Part shown: piece after piece, positions 17,906-27,335 of the stretch | How positions within the stretch are numbered: the stretch's first letter is position 1 | How the letters are laid out: every line of letters begins with the position of its first letter | NCBI RefSeq assembly: GCF_900156815.1 | Contig: NZ_FTOT01000007.1 | Coordinates: forward strand, 1-64,000 | Length of the DNA: 64,000 nucleotides | Direction of reading: 5' to 3' | Source of the DNA: Gemmobacter megaterium | Lineage (GTDB): Bacteria; Pseudomonadota; Alphaproteobacteria; Rhodobacterales; Rhodobacteraceae | The notes under the pieces: model-generated | Databases searched by the model: none | What the model was told of the DNA's origin: nothing | The model's input: only the letters and a program-made list of their open reading frames with translations | Program-made: the position numbers and the translations under genes

Positions 17906-18581
17906 CGCGTTGCGGCGGGGCAGACGGACGGTTGCACTGGGTATGGCGACGGTGGTCGTCATTCTGCTGGCGGCGGCGGTGTTCTTGTTCCTGAACCTGC
18001 CCGATGCCAATGCCTTCAATGCACGGATCGAGCGGTTGTTCATGGAGAACGACCAACTGCGCGGCGCGACCGAAATCAAGCTGCTGGAAATCCTTGCGCA
18101 GTCGGGCACCACATTTTCCGAGGTGCTGATCAGCTATCGCATGGTGATCTTTGTCCTGCTGGTGTTTTCCACCGCATTGCTGGGGGCGGCCCTGGTGTTT
18201 CTGGTAACCATCGTCGCGCTGAACCGGCGTATCCGCGAGATGCGGCAGGCGGGCATCCAGGTTGCCTCGCTGAGTATCAGCCGGGCCGAGAATACCGTGA
18301 CGCTGAACAGCATGGAGTTCCCGCTGACCGCCGCCGCCATCGAGACGCTGGCCGTGCTGGCCGAGGCGCGGATGGATGACGAGGTGCTGACCGGCGTGCA
18401 GATCGAGGCCATGATCTCCGGCAAATCCTCGGCTGATTGCGAGGAGGCGGCGGGCGCCACGCGAATCAAACGGTTGCGTGATGCGCTGGGAAACCAGTTG
18501 GTCAGCGAACTGTTGATCAAGACCATCGCGCGCAAGGGCTATGTGCTGGCCATCGACAAGGCGGCGATCCGCATGGATTAG
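17877..18581 (+). CDS. Membrane-anchored protein with C-terminal OmpR-type winged-helix domain
   Basis: A 234-residue protein. Helix 1 (about 19-41) and helix 2 (about 89-115) span the membrane, leaving a 45-residue periplasmic loop and putting both ends in the cytoplasm. Residues 131-227 resemble an OmpR/PhoB DNA-binding domain: a starting beta pair (SLSIS...TVTL), FPLTAAAIETLAVLAE, the helix ATRIKRLRDALG and the wing IKTIARKGYVLAI. There is no receiver domain. The topology is the reverse of ToxR/CadC, where DNA binding is N-terminal. An AAGGAAGG ribosome site lies inside the preceding gene. Direct sensing of the envelope is inferred. Confidence 0.75.
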   Translation: MPAPISSAIDALRRGRRTVALGMATVVVILLAAAVFLFLNLPDANAFNARIERLFMENDQLRGATEIKLLEILAQSGTTFSEVLISYRMVIFVLLVFSTALLGAALVFLVTIVALNRRIREMRQAGIQVASLSISRAENTVTLNSMEFPLTAAAIETLAVLAEARMDDEVLTGVQIEAMISGKSSADCEEAAGATRIKRLRDALGNQLVSELLIKTIARKGYVLAIDKAAIRMD

Positions 18582-18641
18582 GGCCTTGTCGGCCCGATGC
18601 CACCACGCTACCGGCAGTGCAGGCCAGCCCCGAGGTGTGAC

Positions 18642-19700
18642 ATGAGCCGATTCTGGAGCCCCCTTGTGCAGTCGCTCGTGCCCTATGTGCCCGGCGAGCA
18701 GCCAAAGGACCGTCCGTTCCTCAAGCTGAACACCAACGAGAATCCTCACGGCCCTTCGCCCCGCGCGCTGGAGGCGATCCGGGCGGCGACCGGCGACGGG
18801 CTGCGCCTGTATCCCGATCCGGTGGCGGGCGATCTGCGGGCGGCGGTGGCAGACAGGTTCGGACTGACCCCCGCGCATGTGTTTGCCGGGAATGGGTCAG
18901 ACGAGGTGCTGGCACATGCATTCAACGCCTTTTTTGGCGGCGGTGGCGCGGTTCTGTTCGCCGATGTCACGTACAGCTTCTATCCCACCTATTGCAGGCT
19001 CTATGGCCTGGCACACCGGCTGATCCCGCTGAGCGAGGATTTCAGCTGTGATGTCACCATGTACCGCGGCCCATGTGCGGGAATCGTGATCGCCAATCCG
19101 AATGCCCCCACGGGGATTCCACTGAACCTTATGGCCATCGAGGCGGTTCTGCGCGCAAACCCCGATGTGGTCGTGATCGTGGACGAGGCCTATGTGGACT
19201 TTGGCGCCGAAACGGCCGCCAGTCTGATCCCGGCGCATGACAATCTGCTGGTGATCCATACTTTCTCGAAATCGCGCAGTCTGGCGGGGTTGCGGGTGGG
19301 GTTGGCCTTGGGCCAGCCACATCTGATCGAGGGGCTTGTGCGGGTAAAGGACAGTTTCAACTCCTATCCGCTGGGCCGCCTGGCGCTGGCTGGCGCATTG
19401 GCCGCCTGGCAGGACCGCGACTGGTTCGACAGCACCCGGAAACAGGTGATGGCGGATCGCGATGCCATGGCCAGCGGCCTGCGCGCGCAGGGCTTCGAGG
19501 TTCTGCCGTCGGCCGCAAACTTCCTGCTGGCCTCTCATCACCGTCTTCGCGCCGAAGCCATTCTGGCAGCTCTGCGCGAGCGCGGCATATTGGTGCGGCA
19601 CTTCAGGCAGGACCGCATTCGGAACTGGCTTCGGATCTCGGTCGGAACAACCACGGAATGCGCCGCGCTTTTGGCTGCCACCGCAGAAATCCTGCGCTGA
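18642..19700 (+). CDS. hisC: Histidinol-phosphate aminotransferase family protein
   Basis: A 352-residue PLP aminotransferase. The N-terminal [13 protein letters not shown], the ANPNAPTG segment, DEAYVDF and the PLP-lysine motif [11 protein letters not shown] all match HisC, which converts histidinol phosphate and imidazole-acetol phosphate in histidine synthesis. A GAGGTG ribosome site precedes the MSRFWSP start. Genomes of this order often have more than one HisC-like enzyme, and one may act on aromatic amino acids, so the substrate is not certain. The gene stands alone. Confidence 0.88.
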   Translation: MSRFWSPLVQSLVPYVPGEQPKDRPFLKLNTNENPHGPSPRALEAIRAATGDGLRLYPDPVAGDLRAAVADRFGLTPAHVFAGNGSDEVLAHAFNAFFGGGGAVLFADVTYSFYPTYCRLYGLAHRLIPLSEDFSCDVTMYRGPCAGIVIANPNAPTGIPLNLMAIEAVLRANPDVVVIVDEAYVDFGAETAASLIPAHDNLLVIHTFSKSRSLAGLRVGLALGQPHLIEGLVRVKDSFNSYPLGRLALAGALAAWQDRDWFDSTRKQVMADRDAMASGLRAQGFEVLPSAANFLLASHHRLRAEAILAALRERGILVRHFRQDRIRNWLRISVGTTTECAALLAATAEILR

Positions 19701-19708
19701 TGCGACGC

Positions 19709-19743
19709 GCCTGGGATCGGACTTGCCCATCCCAGGCAGCTTT
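19709..19743 (+). terminator. Hairpin terminator after hisC
   Basis: A perfect 9-bp stem GCCTGGGAT / ATCCCAGGC with an 11-base loop starts 9 bases after the hisC stop and is followed by AGCTTT. The T-run is short. Confidence 0.6.
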
Positions 19744-19752
19744 GCGGATGTA

Positions 19753-20436
19753 TCAGCCGATACGGACCTCGACCGCGCCCAACCCCGCAATCTCGACCCG
19801 GCAGGATTCGCCGGGCAGCACCGGCCCCACCCCTGCGGGGGTTCCGGTGAAGATGAGATCGCCCTGCGCAAGTTCGACCAGACCGGACAGATGCGAAACG
19901 ATATGCGGCACGTCCCATATCATATCGGCCACATCACCATCCTGCCGAATCTCTCCGGACACGGTACAGGTGATACGTCCCGAGACCATCGCACCGCTGA
20001 CAGCCACGGGAACCAGCGTGCCGCAGGGGGCCGATTCGTCAAAACCCTTGGACATATCCCACGGACGGCGCATCGCCTTGGCCTCGGATTGCATGTCGCG
20101 GCGGGTGAGGTCGATGCCCGGCGCATACCCCCAGACCAGCGCAGCCGCCGCGTCGGGCGTCAGATCGCGGCCGGATTTGCCAATCGCCACGACAAGCTCG
20201 GCCTCGTGGTGTAGGTCCGACGTGGCCAGCGGCCAATCCAGAACCGCCCCATCCGCAACCAGCGCATCGGCGGGTTTGGTAAAAAAGAACGGCGGCTCGC
20301 GGGTGTCGGCCCCCATTTCCTTGGCGTGCTCGGCGTAGTTGCGCCCAACACAGAATATGCGACGCACAGGAAACCGCGCATCACTGCCCTGTACCGGCAA
20401 GGATGGAACCGGGGCGGGGGGGAAAACGTATTCCAA
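19753..20436 (-). CDS. Fumarylacetoacetate hydrolase family protein
   Basis: A 227-residue FAH-fold enzyme. Metal and substrate motifs are IFCVGRNYAEHAKEMG, PFFFTKP, LHHEAELVVAIG and GDLIFTGTPAGVGP. The family includes acylpyruvate hydrolases, oxaloacetate decarboxylases and dicarbonyl hydrolases. A TTG start (translated Met) was chosen because GAGGAG lies 6 bases upstream and it avoids overlap with the preceding gene. It follows the carboxypeptidase gene by 10 bases on the same strand. Confidence 0.9.
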   Translation of the reverse strand: MEYVFPPAPVPSLPVQGSDARFPVRRIFCVGRNYAEHAKEMGADTREPPFFFTKPADALVADGAVLDWPLATSDLHHEAELVVAIGKSGRDLTPDAAAALVWGYAPGIDLTRRDMQSEAKAMRRPWDMSKGFDESAPCGTLVPVAVSGAMVSGRITCTVSGEIRQDGDVADMIWDVPHIVSHLSGLVELAQGDLIFTGTPAGVGPVLPGESCRVEIAGLGAVEVRIG

Positions 20437-20446
20437 GTGAAGCTCC

Positions 20447-22291
20447 TCAGGGCCCGAGGGTGAAACAGCCGATGGCGCGGGCTTGCAGACGCCGACAGGC
20501 AAGATCCGCCTGATCCTGGGTCAAACCGGCAAATGTCGCTTCCCATGCGGCGCCGCGCTGTACAACCTTGCGCAAGGCTCCGTCAAGCGTGCGGGTTTCG
20601 GACAGGGCGGTTTGCAGCAACGCGCGTTCTGCCGTGCCGCGGTTGTTGAACTTGCCAAGCGTGATGGCCCAATGGCGCCCGCCCGACGTAGAGACACGGC
20701 TGACCACTTCGCCGGTTGCGGCCGCGACCGTACGCTCGATCTTTTGCGGGATCTCCGGGGTCTCGGCGACTGCTGCCATGGTCATCACAATCTCGCCAGG
20801 GCGCGCACGGGGGCGCCGCGTCGTGGTCGGGTCCAGCAAATCCGGGACAACCAACGCACCAGCGGTGCGGATGGTGCCGGGCAATGTGTCGACGTCTTCG
20901 GCCAAGGGCACATGCAGTTCGTCCGGCAGCTCTGCGTCCGCCAGATCCTCCGTCAACGGATCGCCCGGCAATGCCAGCGTTCCGCCAGCCGCATCGACAA
21001 CCTGGAATGGCGTCACCTCTGGTGTCGGAGCGAGCGCGGCGAGTTCTACCTCCTCCGGCGCTTCAACCTCGACGGCTTCGGCCAGCAAGGCTTCGGGCCG
21101 GGGAGGCGGGGCCGCGATCAACGGCGCGGGGGTAGATTCTGGGGCAAGCGACTCGACGGCGGCTTCGGCAGCCGCCACCAAGGTTTCGGGCCGGGGCTGC
21201 GGCGGTGCGACACTGGCCAACACCGAACCTGCATCCGGTGAGGGCGCTGCCAGACCGGCCAGAACATCTGCCACACCGCTCGTCACCTGTGCCACCGCCT
21301 CGGGTGCGACCAGATCGGGGCGGCGCAATGGGCGCGGGGAACTGTCGCGCGCGGTCTTCAGCCGAATTGTCTTTCCCGCCCCGCCAGCCGTGGCCGGCGC
21401 CGCAACGGCCACCTGATCAAGCGCCACCGGAGGCGGCGGGCTGGTGCGAACCGTTGCCGGAGCATTACCAAACCCGATATCCAGAAGTTCCGCGACCCGC
21501 GCGTTGCGCTGTGCGGTGGATGTGCCTCCGAACACAGTGGCGATCAGGCGTTTGTTGCCGCGTTCGGCCGATGCGGTCAGGTTGAAGCCTGCCGCATTGG
21601 TGAAGCCGGTCTTGATCCCGTCGGCCCCGCGATACCCCTCCAGGAAACGGCGGTTGGTATTGGCAACCTTGGCGATTCCCGCATCTTCGGTCAGCCGCGA
21701 GAACAAGCCATAGTACTCGGGGAAATCGTAGAACAACCGCCGGCCAAGCAAGGTCATGTCCCGCGCCGTCGACAGATGGCCCTCTGCTGTCAGCCCGTTC
21801 GCATTGCGGAACGTCGATCGCGTCATACCCAGCGCCTTGGCGGTACGGTTCATCCGGGCGGCAAAGGCCGCCTCGGACCCCGAGATGTGATCACCGATAG
21901 CGCTCGCGGCGTCATTGCCGGATTTGATCGCCGCCGCCCGGATCAGATGTCGAAGGCTGATCTTCTGCCCGGTACGCAGTCCAAGTCGGGACGGGGGTTT
22001 TGCCGCTGCATTCGCAGAAACCGTGACCATGTCGTCCAGCGAAATCTCGCCACGCCGCACCGCATCAAAGGCGATATACAGCGTCAGCATCTTGGTCAGC
22101 GAGGCGGGATGCAGGCGCGTGTCGGCGTTCTGTTCCCATAACACCTTTCCGGTCCTGGCATCCATCACGATGCCAGCAAACGGCGCGGCCAAGGCCAGCG
22201 CAGGCGCCAGCAACATCACCATCATGAAGAATGCCGATACGGCAAGCCTGCGGGCGCGCTCGCCCGGACGCAAAGTCCCTGACCCGATCAC
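20447..22291 (-). CDS. D-alanyl-D-alanine carboxypeptidase with C-terminal SPOR domain
   Basis: About 614 residues. A signal peptide (about 16-36) precedes a class A low-molecular-weight PBP domain with SLTK (Ser64, Lys67), SGN (124-126) and KTG (227-229). A linker of roughly 250 residues rich in Pro, Ala, Glu and Val follows. The last 80 residues form a SPOR domain (HWAITLGKFNN...FAGLTQDQADLACRRLQA), which binds denuded septal glycan. It trims D-Ala from peptidoglycan stems, probably at the division site. GTG start chosen with AGGA 8 bases upstream; a TTG 66 bases further up is possible. Confidence 0.92.
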   Translation of the reverse strand: MIGSGTLRPGERARRLAVSAFFMMVMLLAPALALAAPFAGIVMDARTGKVLWEQNADTRLHPASLTKMLTLYIAFDAVRRGEISLDDMVTVSANAAAKPPSRLGLRTGQKISLRHLIRAAAIKSGNDAASAIGDHISGSEAAFAARMNRTAKALGMTRSTFRNANGLTAEGHLSTARDMTLLGRRLFYDFPEYYGLFSRLTEDAGIAKVANTNRRFLEGYRGADGIKTGFTNAAGFNLTASAERGNKRLIATVFGGTSTAQRNARVAELLDIGFGNAPATVRTSPPPPVALDQVAVAAPATAGGAGKTIRLKTARDSSPRPLRRPDLVAPEAVAQVTSGVADVLAGLAAPSPDAGSVLASVAPPQPRPETLVAAAEAAVESLAPESTPAPLIAAPPPRPEALLAEAVEVEAPEEVELAALAPTPEVTPFQVVDAAGGTLALPGDPLTEDLADAELPDELHVPLAEDVDTLPGTIRTAGALVVPDLLDPTTTRRPRARPGEIVMTMAAVAETPEIPQKIERTVAAATGEVVSRVSTSGGRHWAITLGKFNNRGTAERALLQTALSETRTLDGALRKVVQRGAAWEATFAGLTQDQADLACRRLQARAIGCFTLGP

Positions 22292-22508
22292 GGTTCTTGT
22301 CCTTGTTCTGCCTCGACTCCGGTCTTTTTGCCGGATGACCTTCAAAAGGTAGCACAAGCGAATATTTCAGAAAACCCTCAAAGATCAGTGGCTTTTCCGC
22401 CAAAGCTACATTTCGCGCATCGCGGATTTCGTAGGCCGACAGCGGTGGACCACTAACACTGCCACACCGCCGCAGCATCGCCGCAAGAAGAACACATTTT
22501 CGCCGTAA

Positions 22509-23204
22509 TCAACCCAATGCCGCAACCAGTGCGGGCAATCGGCCAAGGTCCGGCAATTCGCGGAACCGCGGATGGTCGGAAGGCGCCTCGGCATGTTCAA
22601 GCGCCCAGGTCTGGCCATGGGGCACATATACCCCCCAGCCCCCGGCCCGAATCGCGGGCACCACATCCGATTTCATGGAATTGCCCACCATCAGCGCCCG
22701 GTCTGATCCATCACCATGCCGCGCGAACACACGCGCATAGGTCTCGGGGGTCTTCTCCGAAACGATTTCCACCCCGTGAAACAGATCACCAAGCCCCGAT
22801 TGCGCCAGCTTGCGCTCCTGGTGCAGCAAATCACCCTTGGTGATCAGCACGATGCAATGGCTGGACGAAAGCGCCTCGACCGCGTCGCGCGCGTGCGGAA
22901 GCAACTCCAGGGGGTGCGCCAGCAAATCGCGGCCCGCAGCCATGATCTCGGCGATCACCGACGCAGGCACCTGGCCATTGGTCACTTCGATCGCGGTTTC
23001 GATCAGCGAAAGTGTAAATCCTTTCACACCATAGCCATAATGGCCGATGTTCCGGCGTTCTGCGTCCAGCAGCCGGTCTTCAAGGTGATCGCGCGGCGCA
23101 TGGTCGGCCAGCAGTCCCATCACATGGTCCTGTGTCAGACGATAGAAGGACTCGTTGTGCCAAAGCGTGTCGTCGGCATCAAAGCCGATGGTGGTGATCT
23201 GCAT
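22509..23204 (-). CDS. HAD superfamily hydrolase
   Basis: A 231-residue HAD phosphatase. Motif I is FDADDTLW (nucleophile Asp9, acid Asp11), motif II lies in IVLITKG (Thr), and motifs III/IV are EKTPETYARVF and VGNSMKSDVVPA. The helical cap sits between residues about 15 and 90. The substrate is probably a small phosphorylated metabolite but cannot be named. A 150-bp spacer separates it from the carboxypeptidase gene. It is divergent from the ModA-like gene. Confidence 0.88.
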   Translation of the reverse strand: MQITTIGFDADDTLWHNESFYRLTQDHVMGLLADHAPRDHLEDRLLDAERRNIGHYGYGVKGFTLSLIETAIEVTNGQVPASVIAEIMAAGRDLLAHPLELLPHARDAVEALSSSHCIVLITKGDLLHQERKLAQSGLGDLFHGVEIVSEKTPETYARVFARHGDGSDRALMVGNSMKSDVVPAIRAGGWGVYVPHGQTWALEHAEAPSDHPRFRELPDLGRLPALVAALG

Positions 23205-23317
23205 GGGCGCGCCTCCATCTCGGCTTGGTTTGGCTCAACTCTCCTGTATCCGCAAGGCACTGCTTGACCGCGCGACGCGGCTGGGTCAATTCGGGGAAGT
23301 TTGGGAAGGAGTGGCGC

Positions 23318-23758
23318 ATGATCCGCTTGCTGGCTGTGCTGGGACTGGCTCTCGGACTTGTGACACAACAGGCCCAGGCCTCGGCCGCCACCGTGGCCGT
23401 GGATCCGGGATTTGCCCCGGTCGCATCGGCCTTGGCGCAGATGTTTTCTGCGCAAACCGGGCACGATCTGGTGCTGATGGTGGCGGCGGGCCCGGCCCTC
23501 GAAGGCACGGCAGCCGACGTTCTGCTCGCCCCCGACGCCGACCTGCCTGCCCGTCTGGCCGAAGATGGCCGGGCCGCGCCCGAATCCCTGATGACATATG
23601 CCATGGGCGCTGCGGGCGGCGACGGCGCGACCCGCCCGCGCGACGCGGTACTGCTGCGAGACGGCGCGCAAAACCCCGTGGCAAGATCCTTCATGGAATT
23701 CCTGATGACGCCCGAAGCCTGGGACGTGATCGTCTCGCATGGCTTCGGCGCACACTAG
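23318..23758 (+). CDS. Miniature ModA-like periplasmic binding protein
   Basis: Only 146 residues, of which the first 20-25 are a signal peptide. The N-terminal part (VAVDPGFAPVASALAQMFSA, then TAADVLLAPDADLPARLAEDG) and C-terminal part (NPVARSFMEFLMTPEAWDVI) match the two ends of ModA-type molybdate-binding proteins. The central 80-100 residues that normally build the second lobe are missing. GGAAGGAG precedes the ATG. It has no ABC transporter partner here. It may be a degenerate relic or a domesticated small binding protein. Confidence 0.7.
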   Translation: MIRLLAVLGLALGLVTQQAQASAATVAVDPGFAPVASALAQMFSAQTGHDLVLMVAAGPALEGTAADVLLAPDADLPARLAEDGRAAPESLMTYAMGAAGGDGATRPRDAVLLRDGAQNPVARSFMEFLMTPEAWDVIVSHGFGAH

Positions 23759-23834
23759 GCGACTGGCCGGATACGCCATCTAGGCACTGCCGCCGCTTTC
23801 TGGCATACCCCTCACGTTCCCCCACGAGGCTACG

Positions 23835-24719
23835 ATGCTGGACCAAGCCGACGACATCCACCCCCTGTTCCACGGGGCACCCAAGTCCACCGAGTTCCGC
23901 AAGCTGCGCAAACGACTGGTGCAGGAGGTAAGGTTGGCGATCGAGACCTACGGCATGATCCAGCCCGGTGCGCGCTGGCTGGTCTGTTTGTCCGGCGGCA
24001 AGGACAGCTATACGATGCTGGCCGTTCTGCACGAGTTGAAATGGCGCGGCCTGCTGCCTGTCGATCTGCTGGCCTGCAATCTGGATCAGGGGCAACCGGG
24101 GTTTCCTGCAACTGTGCTGCCGGAATTCCTGACCCGCATGGGTGTGCCGCATCGCATCGAGTATCAGGACACCTATTCCATTGTCGTCGACAAGGTGCCG
24201 CAGGGCCGTACCTATTGCGCGCTGTGTTCACGCCTGCGGCGGGGCAACCTGTACCGAATCGCGCGCGAGGAGGGTTGCTCTGCCGTGGTGCTGGGCCATC
24301 ACCGCGACGATATTCTGGAAACATTCTTCATGAACCTGTTTCACGGCGGTCGGCTGGCCACCATGCCACCCAAGCTGGTCAATGAAGAAGGCGACCTGTT
24401 CGTCTATCGTCCGCTGTCCTTTGTCGCCGAAGCGGATTGCGACCGCTTTGCCCGCGCGATGAACTACCCCGTCATTCCTTGCGATCTGTGCGGATCGCAG
24501 GACGGGTTGCAGCGTATGCAGGTCAAGGCGCTGCTTGATGAATGGGAACGGCGCACACCGGGCCGGCGCAACATCATGTTCCGTGCCCTGATGAACACGC
24601 GCCCGTCGCATCTTCCCGATCCAGGGCTGTTCGACTTTCTCGGGCTGGACCTGAACAGGGAACGGGCGGTGCAGCCGGATGAGGCCGTCGTGCCCCCGAT
24701 CCTGAGGGATGCGCCTTAA
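23835..24719 (+). CDS. ttcA: tRNA 2-thiocytidine biosynthesis protein TtcA
   Basis: A 294-residue PP-loop ATPase that thiolates C32 of certain tRNAs using a [4Fe-4S] cluster. The PP-loop SGGKDS is at residues 53-58. The cluster cysteines are Cys128 and Cys131 ([11 protein letters not shown]) and a later CDLC pair near 216. [20 protein letters not shown] is a strong family signature. Length is usual for TtcA. It stands 68 bases before the EAL gene on the same strand. Confidence 0.95.
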   Translation: MLDQADDIHPLFHGAPKSTEFRKLRKRLVQEVRLAIETYGMIQPGARWLVCLSGGKDSYTMLAVLHELKWRGLLPVDLLACNLDQGQPGFPATVLPEFLTRMGVPHRIEYQDTYSIVVDKVPQGRTYCALCSRLRRGNLYRIAREEGCSAVVLGHHRDDILETFFMNLFHGGRLATMPPKLVNEEGDLFVYRPLSFVAEADCDRFARAMNYPVIPCDLCGSQDGLQRMQVKALLDEWERRTPGRRNIMFRALMNTRPSHLPDPGLFDFLGLDLNRERAVQPDEAVVPPILRDAP

Positions 24720-24786
24720 GAAAGTGGTTAGGTTGTGGCGCTAGTCTGATCAGGCCGGATGGTCCGGCATCGACCGGAAAGCCGCC

Positions 24787-26313
24787 ATGCCTCACCATCT
24801 GCGTGCCCATATCCGCCGCCTGCCCACGATGATGCGCTTTGCGCCCGGATTGATTCTGGCAGGGCCGCTGCTGTCGCTGGCCGCCTATCTGGTTGCAGGC
24901 GAACAAGGTCTGATCGTCGGCGTGCTGCTTCTGTCGCTGCTCGCCGTGGCGGCAAGTTCCGTCCTGATGCGACCAGCCGAGGGCACGGTCGCGGCCACAT
25001 GTTCCCGTGCGCAGTTCCTTGCGGACCTTGATCGGTTTCTGATGGCCTCGGATGTCGGCGGGCAGGGTACCGGCTGCATCGTCCTGCAATTCGACGATAC
25101 TGCGACCCTTCTGGATCGTCACGGCCGCGCGACGCAGACAGACGTGATCCGCCGCATCGCAGACCGGCTCTCGGGCGCGCTCCGGGCCGGGGATTCGATA
25201 TTGCCGCTCGATGGCGGCGGCTATGCTGTGGCGCTGGCGCCCTCGCGGCGCATGGATCTGGAAACGGTGGTGCAGATCGCCTCGCGGCTACAGGCGAGCG
25301 CCGCAGAGCCCATCGCCATCGGCGAAAGACGGTTCCTTCTCAGCTGTTCTGCGGGGTTCTGCCTGGGGTCGCGCATCGGGCGCCCCACGGCGGCGGCGCT
25401 TCTGGATGCTGCGCAGGTCGCCGCGGATGAGGCGCGCCGCAACGGGCCGGGGGCGCTGCGCGCCTACGCCCCCGGAATGGCCAGAAAACACGCCGACCGG
25501 GATGCACACCGGGCCGAACTGGAAGTGGCGCTGGACGAAGGCCAGATCCGTGCCTGGTTCCAACCCCAGATTTCGGCAGACAGCGGCGAGATTACCGGGT
25601 TCGAAGCACTGGCCCGTTGGCATCACCCGGATCGCGGGCTCATGGCTCCTCAGGACTTCCTGCCCGGAATCGCCGAAGCGGGCCTCTCAGAGCGACTGTC
25701 AGAGGTGATGCTGTTCAACACCCTTGTGGCGATCGCACGCTGGGACAAGGCCGGGCTCAGGGTGCCGTCGGTCGGCGTGAACTTCTCGGCAGACGAATTG
25801 CGCAATCCCCGGCTGGCCGACAAGCTGAAATGGGAACTCGACCGCTTTGATCTGTCGCCTGATCGCTTGTCAATCGAAGTGCTGGAAACCGTCATGACGA
25901 CAGGTGATGCCGATGTCGCCGTGCGCAACATAACTGCGCTGGCGCGGCTCGGGTGCCGAATCGACCTGGACGATTTCGGCACCGGCCACACGTCTATTGC
26001 GAACATCCGCCGCTTTACCGTGCATCGGCTGAAGATCGACCGTTCTTTCATCGCGCGCATCGACGAAGACCGCGAACAACAGCGCATCGTTGCGGCGGTT
26101 CTCTCGATGGCCGAACGGCTGGGCCTTGATACGCTGGCCGAAGGTGTGGAGACGAGCGGCGAATATGCCCTGTTGGCGCAGCTAGGCTGCGGCCATGTCC
26201 AAGGGTTTGGAATTGCCCGGCCGATGCCGTTCGAACAAACCATGGACTGGATCGTCGCCCACAACGCGCGGCAAAACGTACTCTGGCAGACAAGCGGTAC
26301 TCACAAGGGGTGA
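24787..26313 (+). CDS. Membrane-anchored EAL-domain cyclic-di-GMP phosphodiesterase with degenerate GGDEF
   Basis: A 508-residue protein. Two membrane helices (about 18-37 and 42-61) precede a GGDEF-like domain (about 75-220) whose signature is DGGGY instead of GGDEF, so it should not make c-di-GMP. The EAL domain (about 240-500) keeps EALARW, the Asn in NFSADELRN, the Glu in IEVLET, DDFGTG, the Lys in LKIDRSFI and EGVET, so it should hydrolyse c-di-GMP. The degenerate GGDEF may bind GTP allosterically. Confidence 0.93.
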   Translation: MPHHLRAHIRRLPTMMRFAPGLILAGPLLSLAAYLVAGEQGLIVGVLLLSLLAVAASSVLMRPAEGTVAATCSRAQFLADLDRFLMASDVGGQGTGCIVLQFDDTATLLDRHGRATQTDVIRRIADRLSGALRAGDSILPLDGGGYAVALAPSRRMDLETVVQIASRLQASAAEPIAIGERRFLLSCSAGFCLGSRIGRPTAAALLDAAQVAADEARRNGPGALRAYAPGMARKHADRDAHRAELEVALDEGQIRAWFQPQISADSGEITGFEALARWHHPDRGLMAPQDFLPGIAEAGLSERLSEVMLFNTLVAIARWDKAGLRVPSVGVNFSADELRNPRLADKLKWELDRFDLSPDRLSIEVLETVMTTGDADVAVRNITALARLGCRIDLDDFGTGHTSIANIRRFTVHRLKIDRSFIARIDEDREQQRIVAAVLSMAERLGLDTLAEGVETSGEYALLAQLGCGHVQGFGIARPMPFEQTMDWIVAHNARQNVLWQTSGTHKG

Positions 26314-26331
26314 AGCGCGCGGCCGATCTGG

Positions 26332-27117
26332 TCACGCCAGCCAGTTGGCGCGCAATTCGTCCACCGCGTCCTGCCCCAGGCCGAGTTCCGAGGTCAGATA
26401 GCCAACCTCCCCCCCGAAATCGACATCCAGCTGCGACCAGAACGCGCGCAGATAGTCGGGATCGGCCGCAAGCAGCGGGTCCAACAGCGCAGCCGGTGGC
26501 GCACCACGCCCAGGATTGCGCGCTGCCATGGCATCGAAGATGGCATCCCGCGCCGCATTGCTGACGACATAATCCGCCATGATCGTCTCGCGCGGGACAC
26601 CCAGCGCGGCCAACAGCAGTGCAACAGCCACCCCGGTTCGATCCTTGCCGATCGCACATTGCACAAGCAGACCGCCGCGGCTGGCGAGGGCTGCCTCGAA
26701 CACCCCGCGCAATGCGGTGGCAAAGCGATGCGGCATACCGGAATACACATCGAACATCGCAATGCGAACGTCCTGCGGCGTTGCCGAAGGATCCCCCACG
26801 ACCCGCGTCGCCGCAGAGGGATCCGCCTCCGGTGGCTCCATCGCCAGCGGGATGCCAGCAGCGGGAAGCAGGGACGGGTGCCGTTGATGTTCGCCCGCAC
26901 TGCGCAAATCGCAAACCGCGTTCAGCCCAAGAAGACGCAAGGTTTCCGCGCCAGCCGCGTCCAACTGGTGAAAATCCCCTGATCGGAACAAGCGCCCGGC
27001 CCGGATGCGGCGCCCGCCATCCCCCACAAGACCCGCGAGACTGCGAAAATTCAGGAACTGCGGCGCGACAACCGGCTGTGGCTGGATGGGACGCAGAATT
27101 TGTGCCGGGACGTTCAT
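26332..27117 (-). CDS. Tyrosine/serine protein phosphatase family protein
   Basis: A 261-residue phosphatase of the bacterial tyrosine/serine phosphatase family. The P-loop CAIGKDRTGVAVAL gives Cys154 and Arg160. NFRSLAGLV...GRLFRSGDF and the DLRSAGEH segment near residue 70 are the usual N-terminal motifs. These enzymes act on phosphoproteins or phosphoinositide-like substrates; the physiological target is unknown. Convergent with the EAL gene and divergent from map. Confidence 0.88.
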   Translation of the reverse strand: MNVPAQILRPIQPQPVVAPQFLNFRSLAGLVGDGGRRIRAGRLFRSGDFHQLDAAGAETLRLLGLNAVCDLRSAGEHQRHPSLLPAAGIPLAMEPPEADPSAATRVVGDPSATPQDVRIAMFDVYSGMPHRFATALRGVFEAALASRGGLLVQCAIGKDRTGVAVALLLAALGVPRETIMADYVVSNAARDAIFDAMAARNPGRGAPPAALLDPLLAADPDYLRAFWSQLDVDFGGEVGYLTSELGLGQDAVDELRANWLA

Positions 27118-27335
27118 GGGGGGCTCCTGTCGCGGATCATCGGGATCAAGAACACAATCCCGCCATATTCTTAGCCCCTATTTCGCCATAATTCTATCCC
27201 GAATTGACCACAATTGACAGCGCGCACGCCTGACGTGCGGGCAGCAACAGGCATTTGAGGGGATGGGCGCTCGGGACTGGCCAACCCGGACAAGAGAGAT
27301 TATCTAGGGCCAGCCAACATGAATGGAACCTGCAT

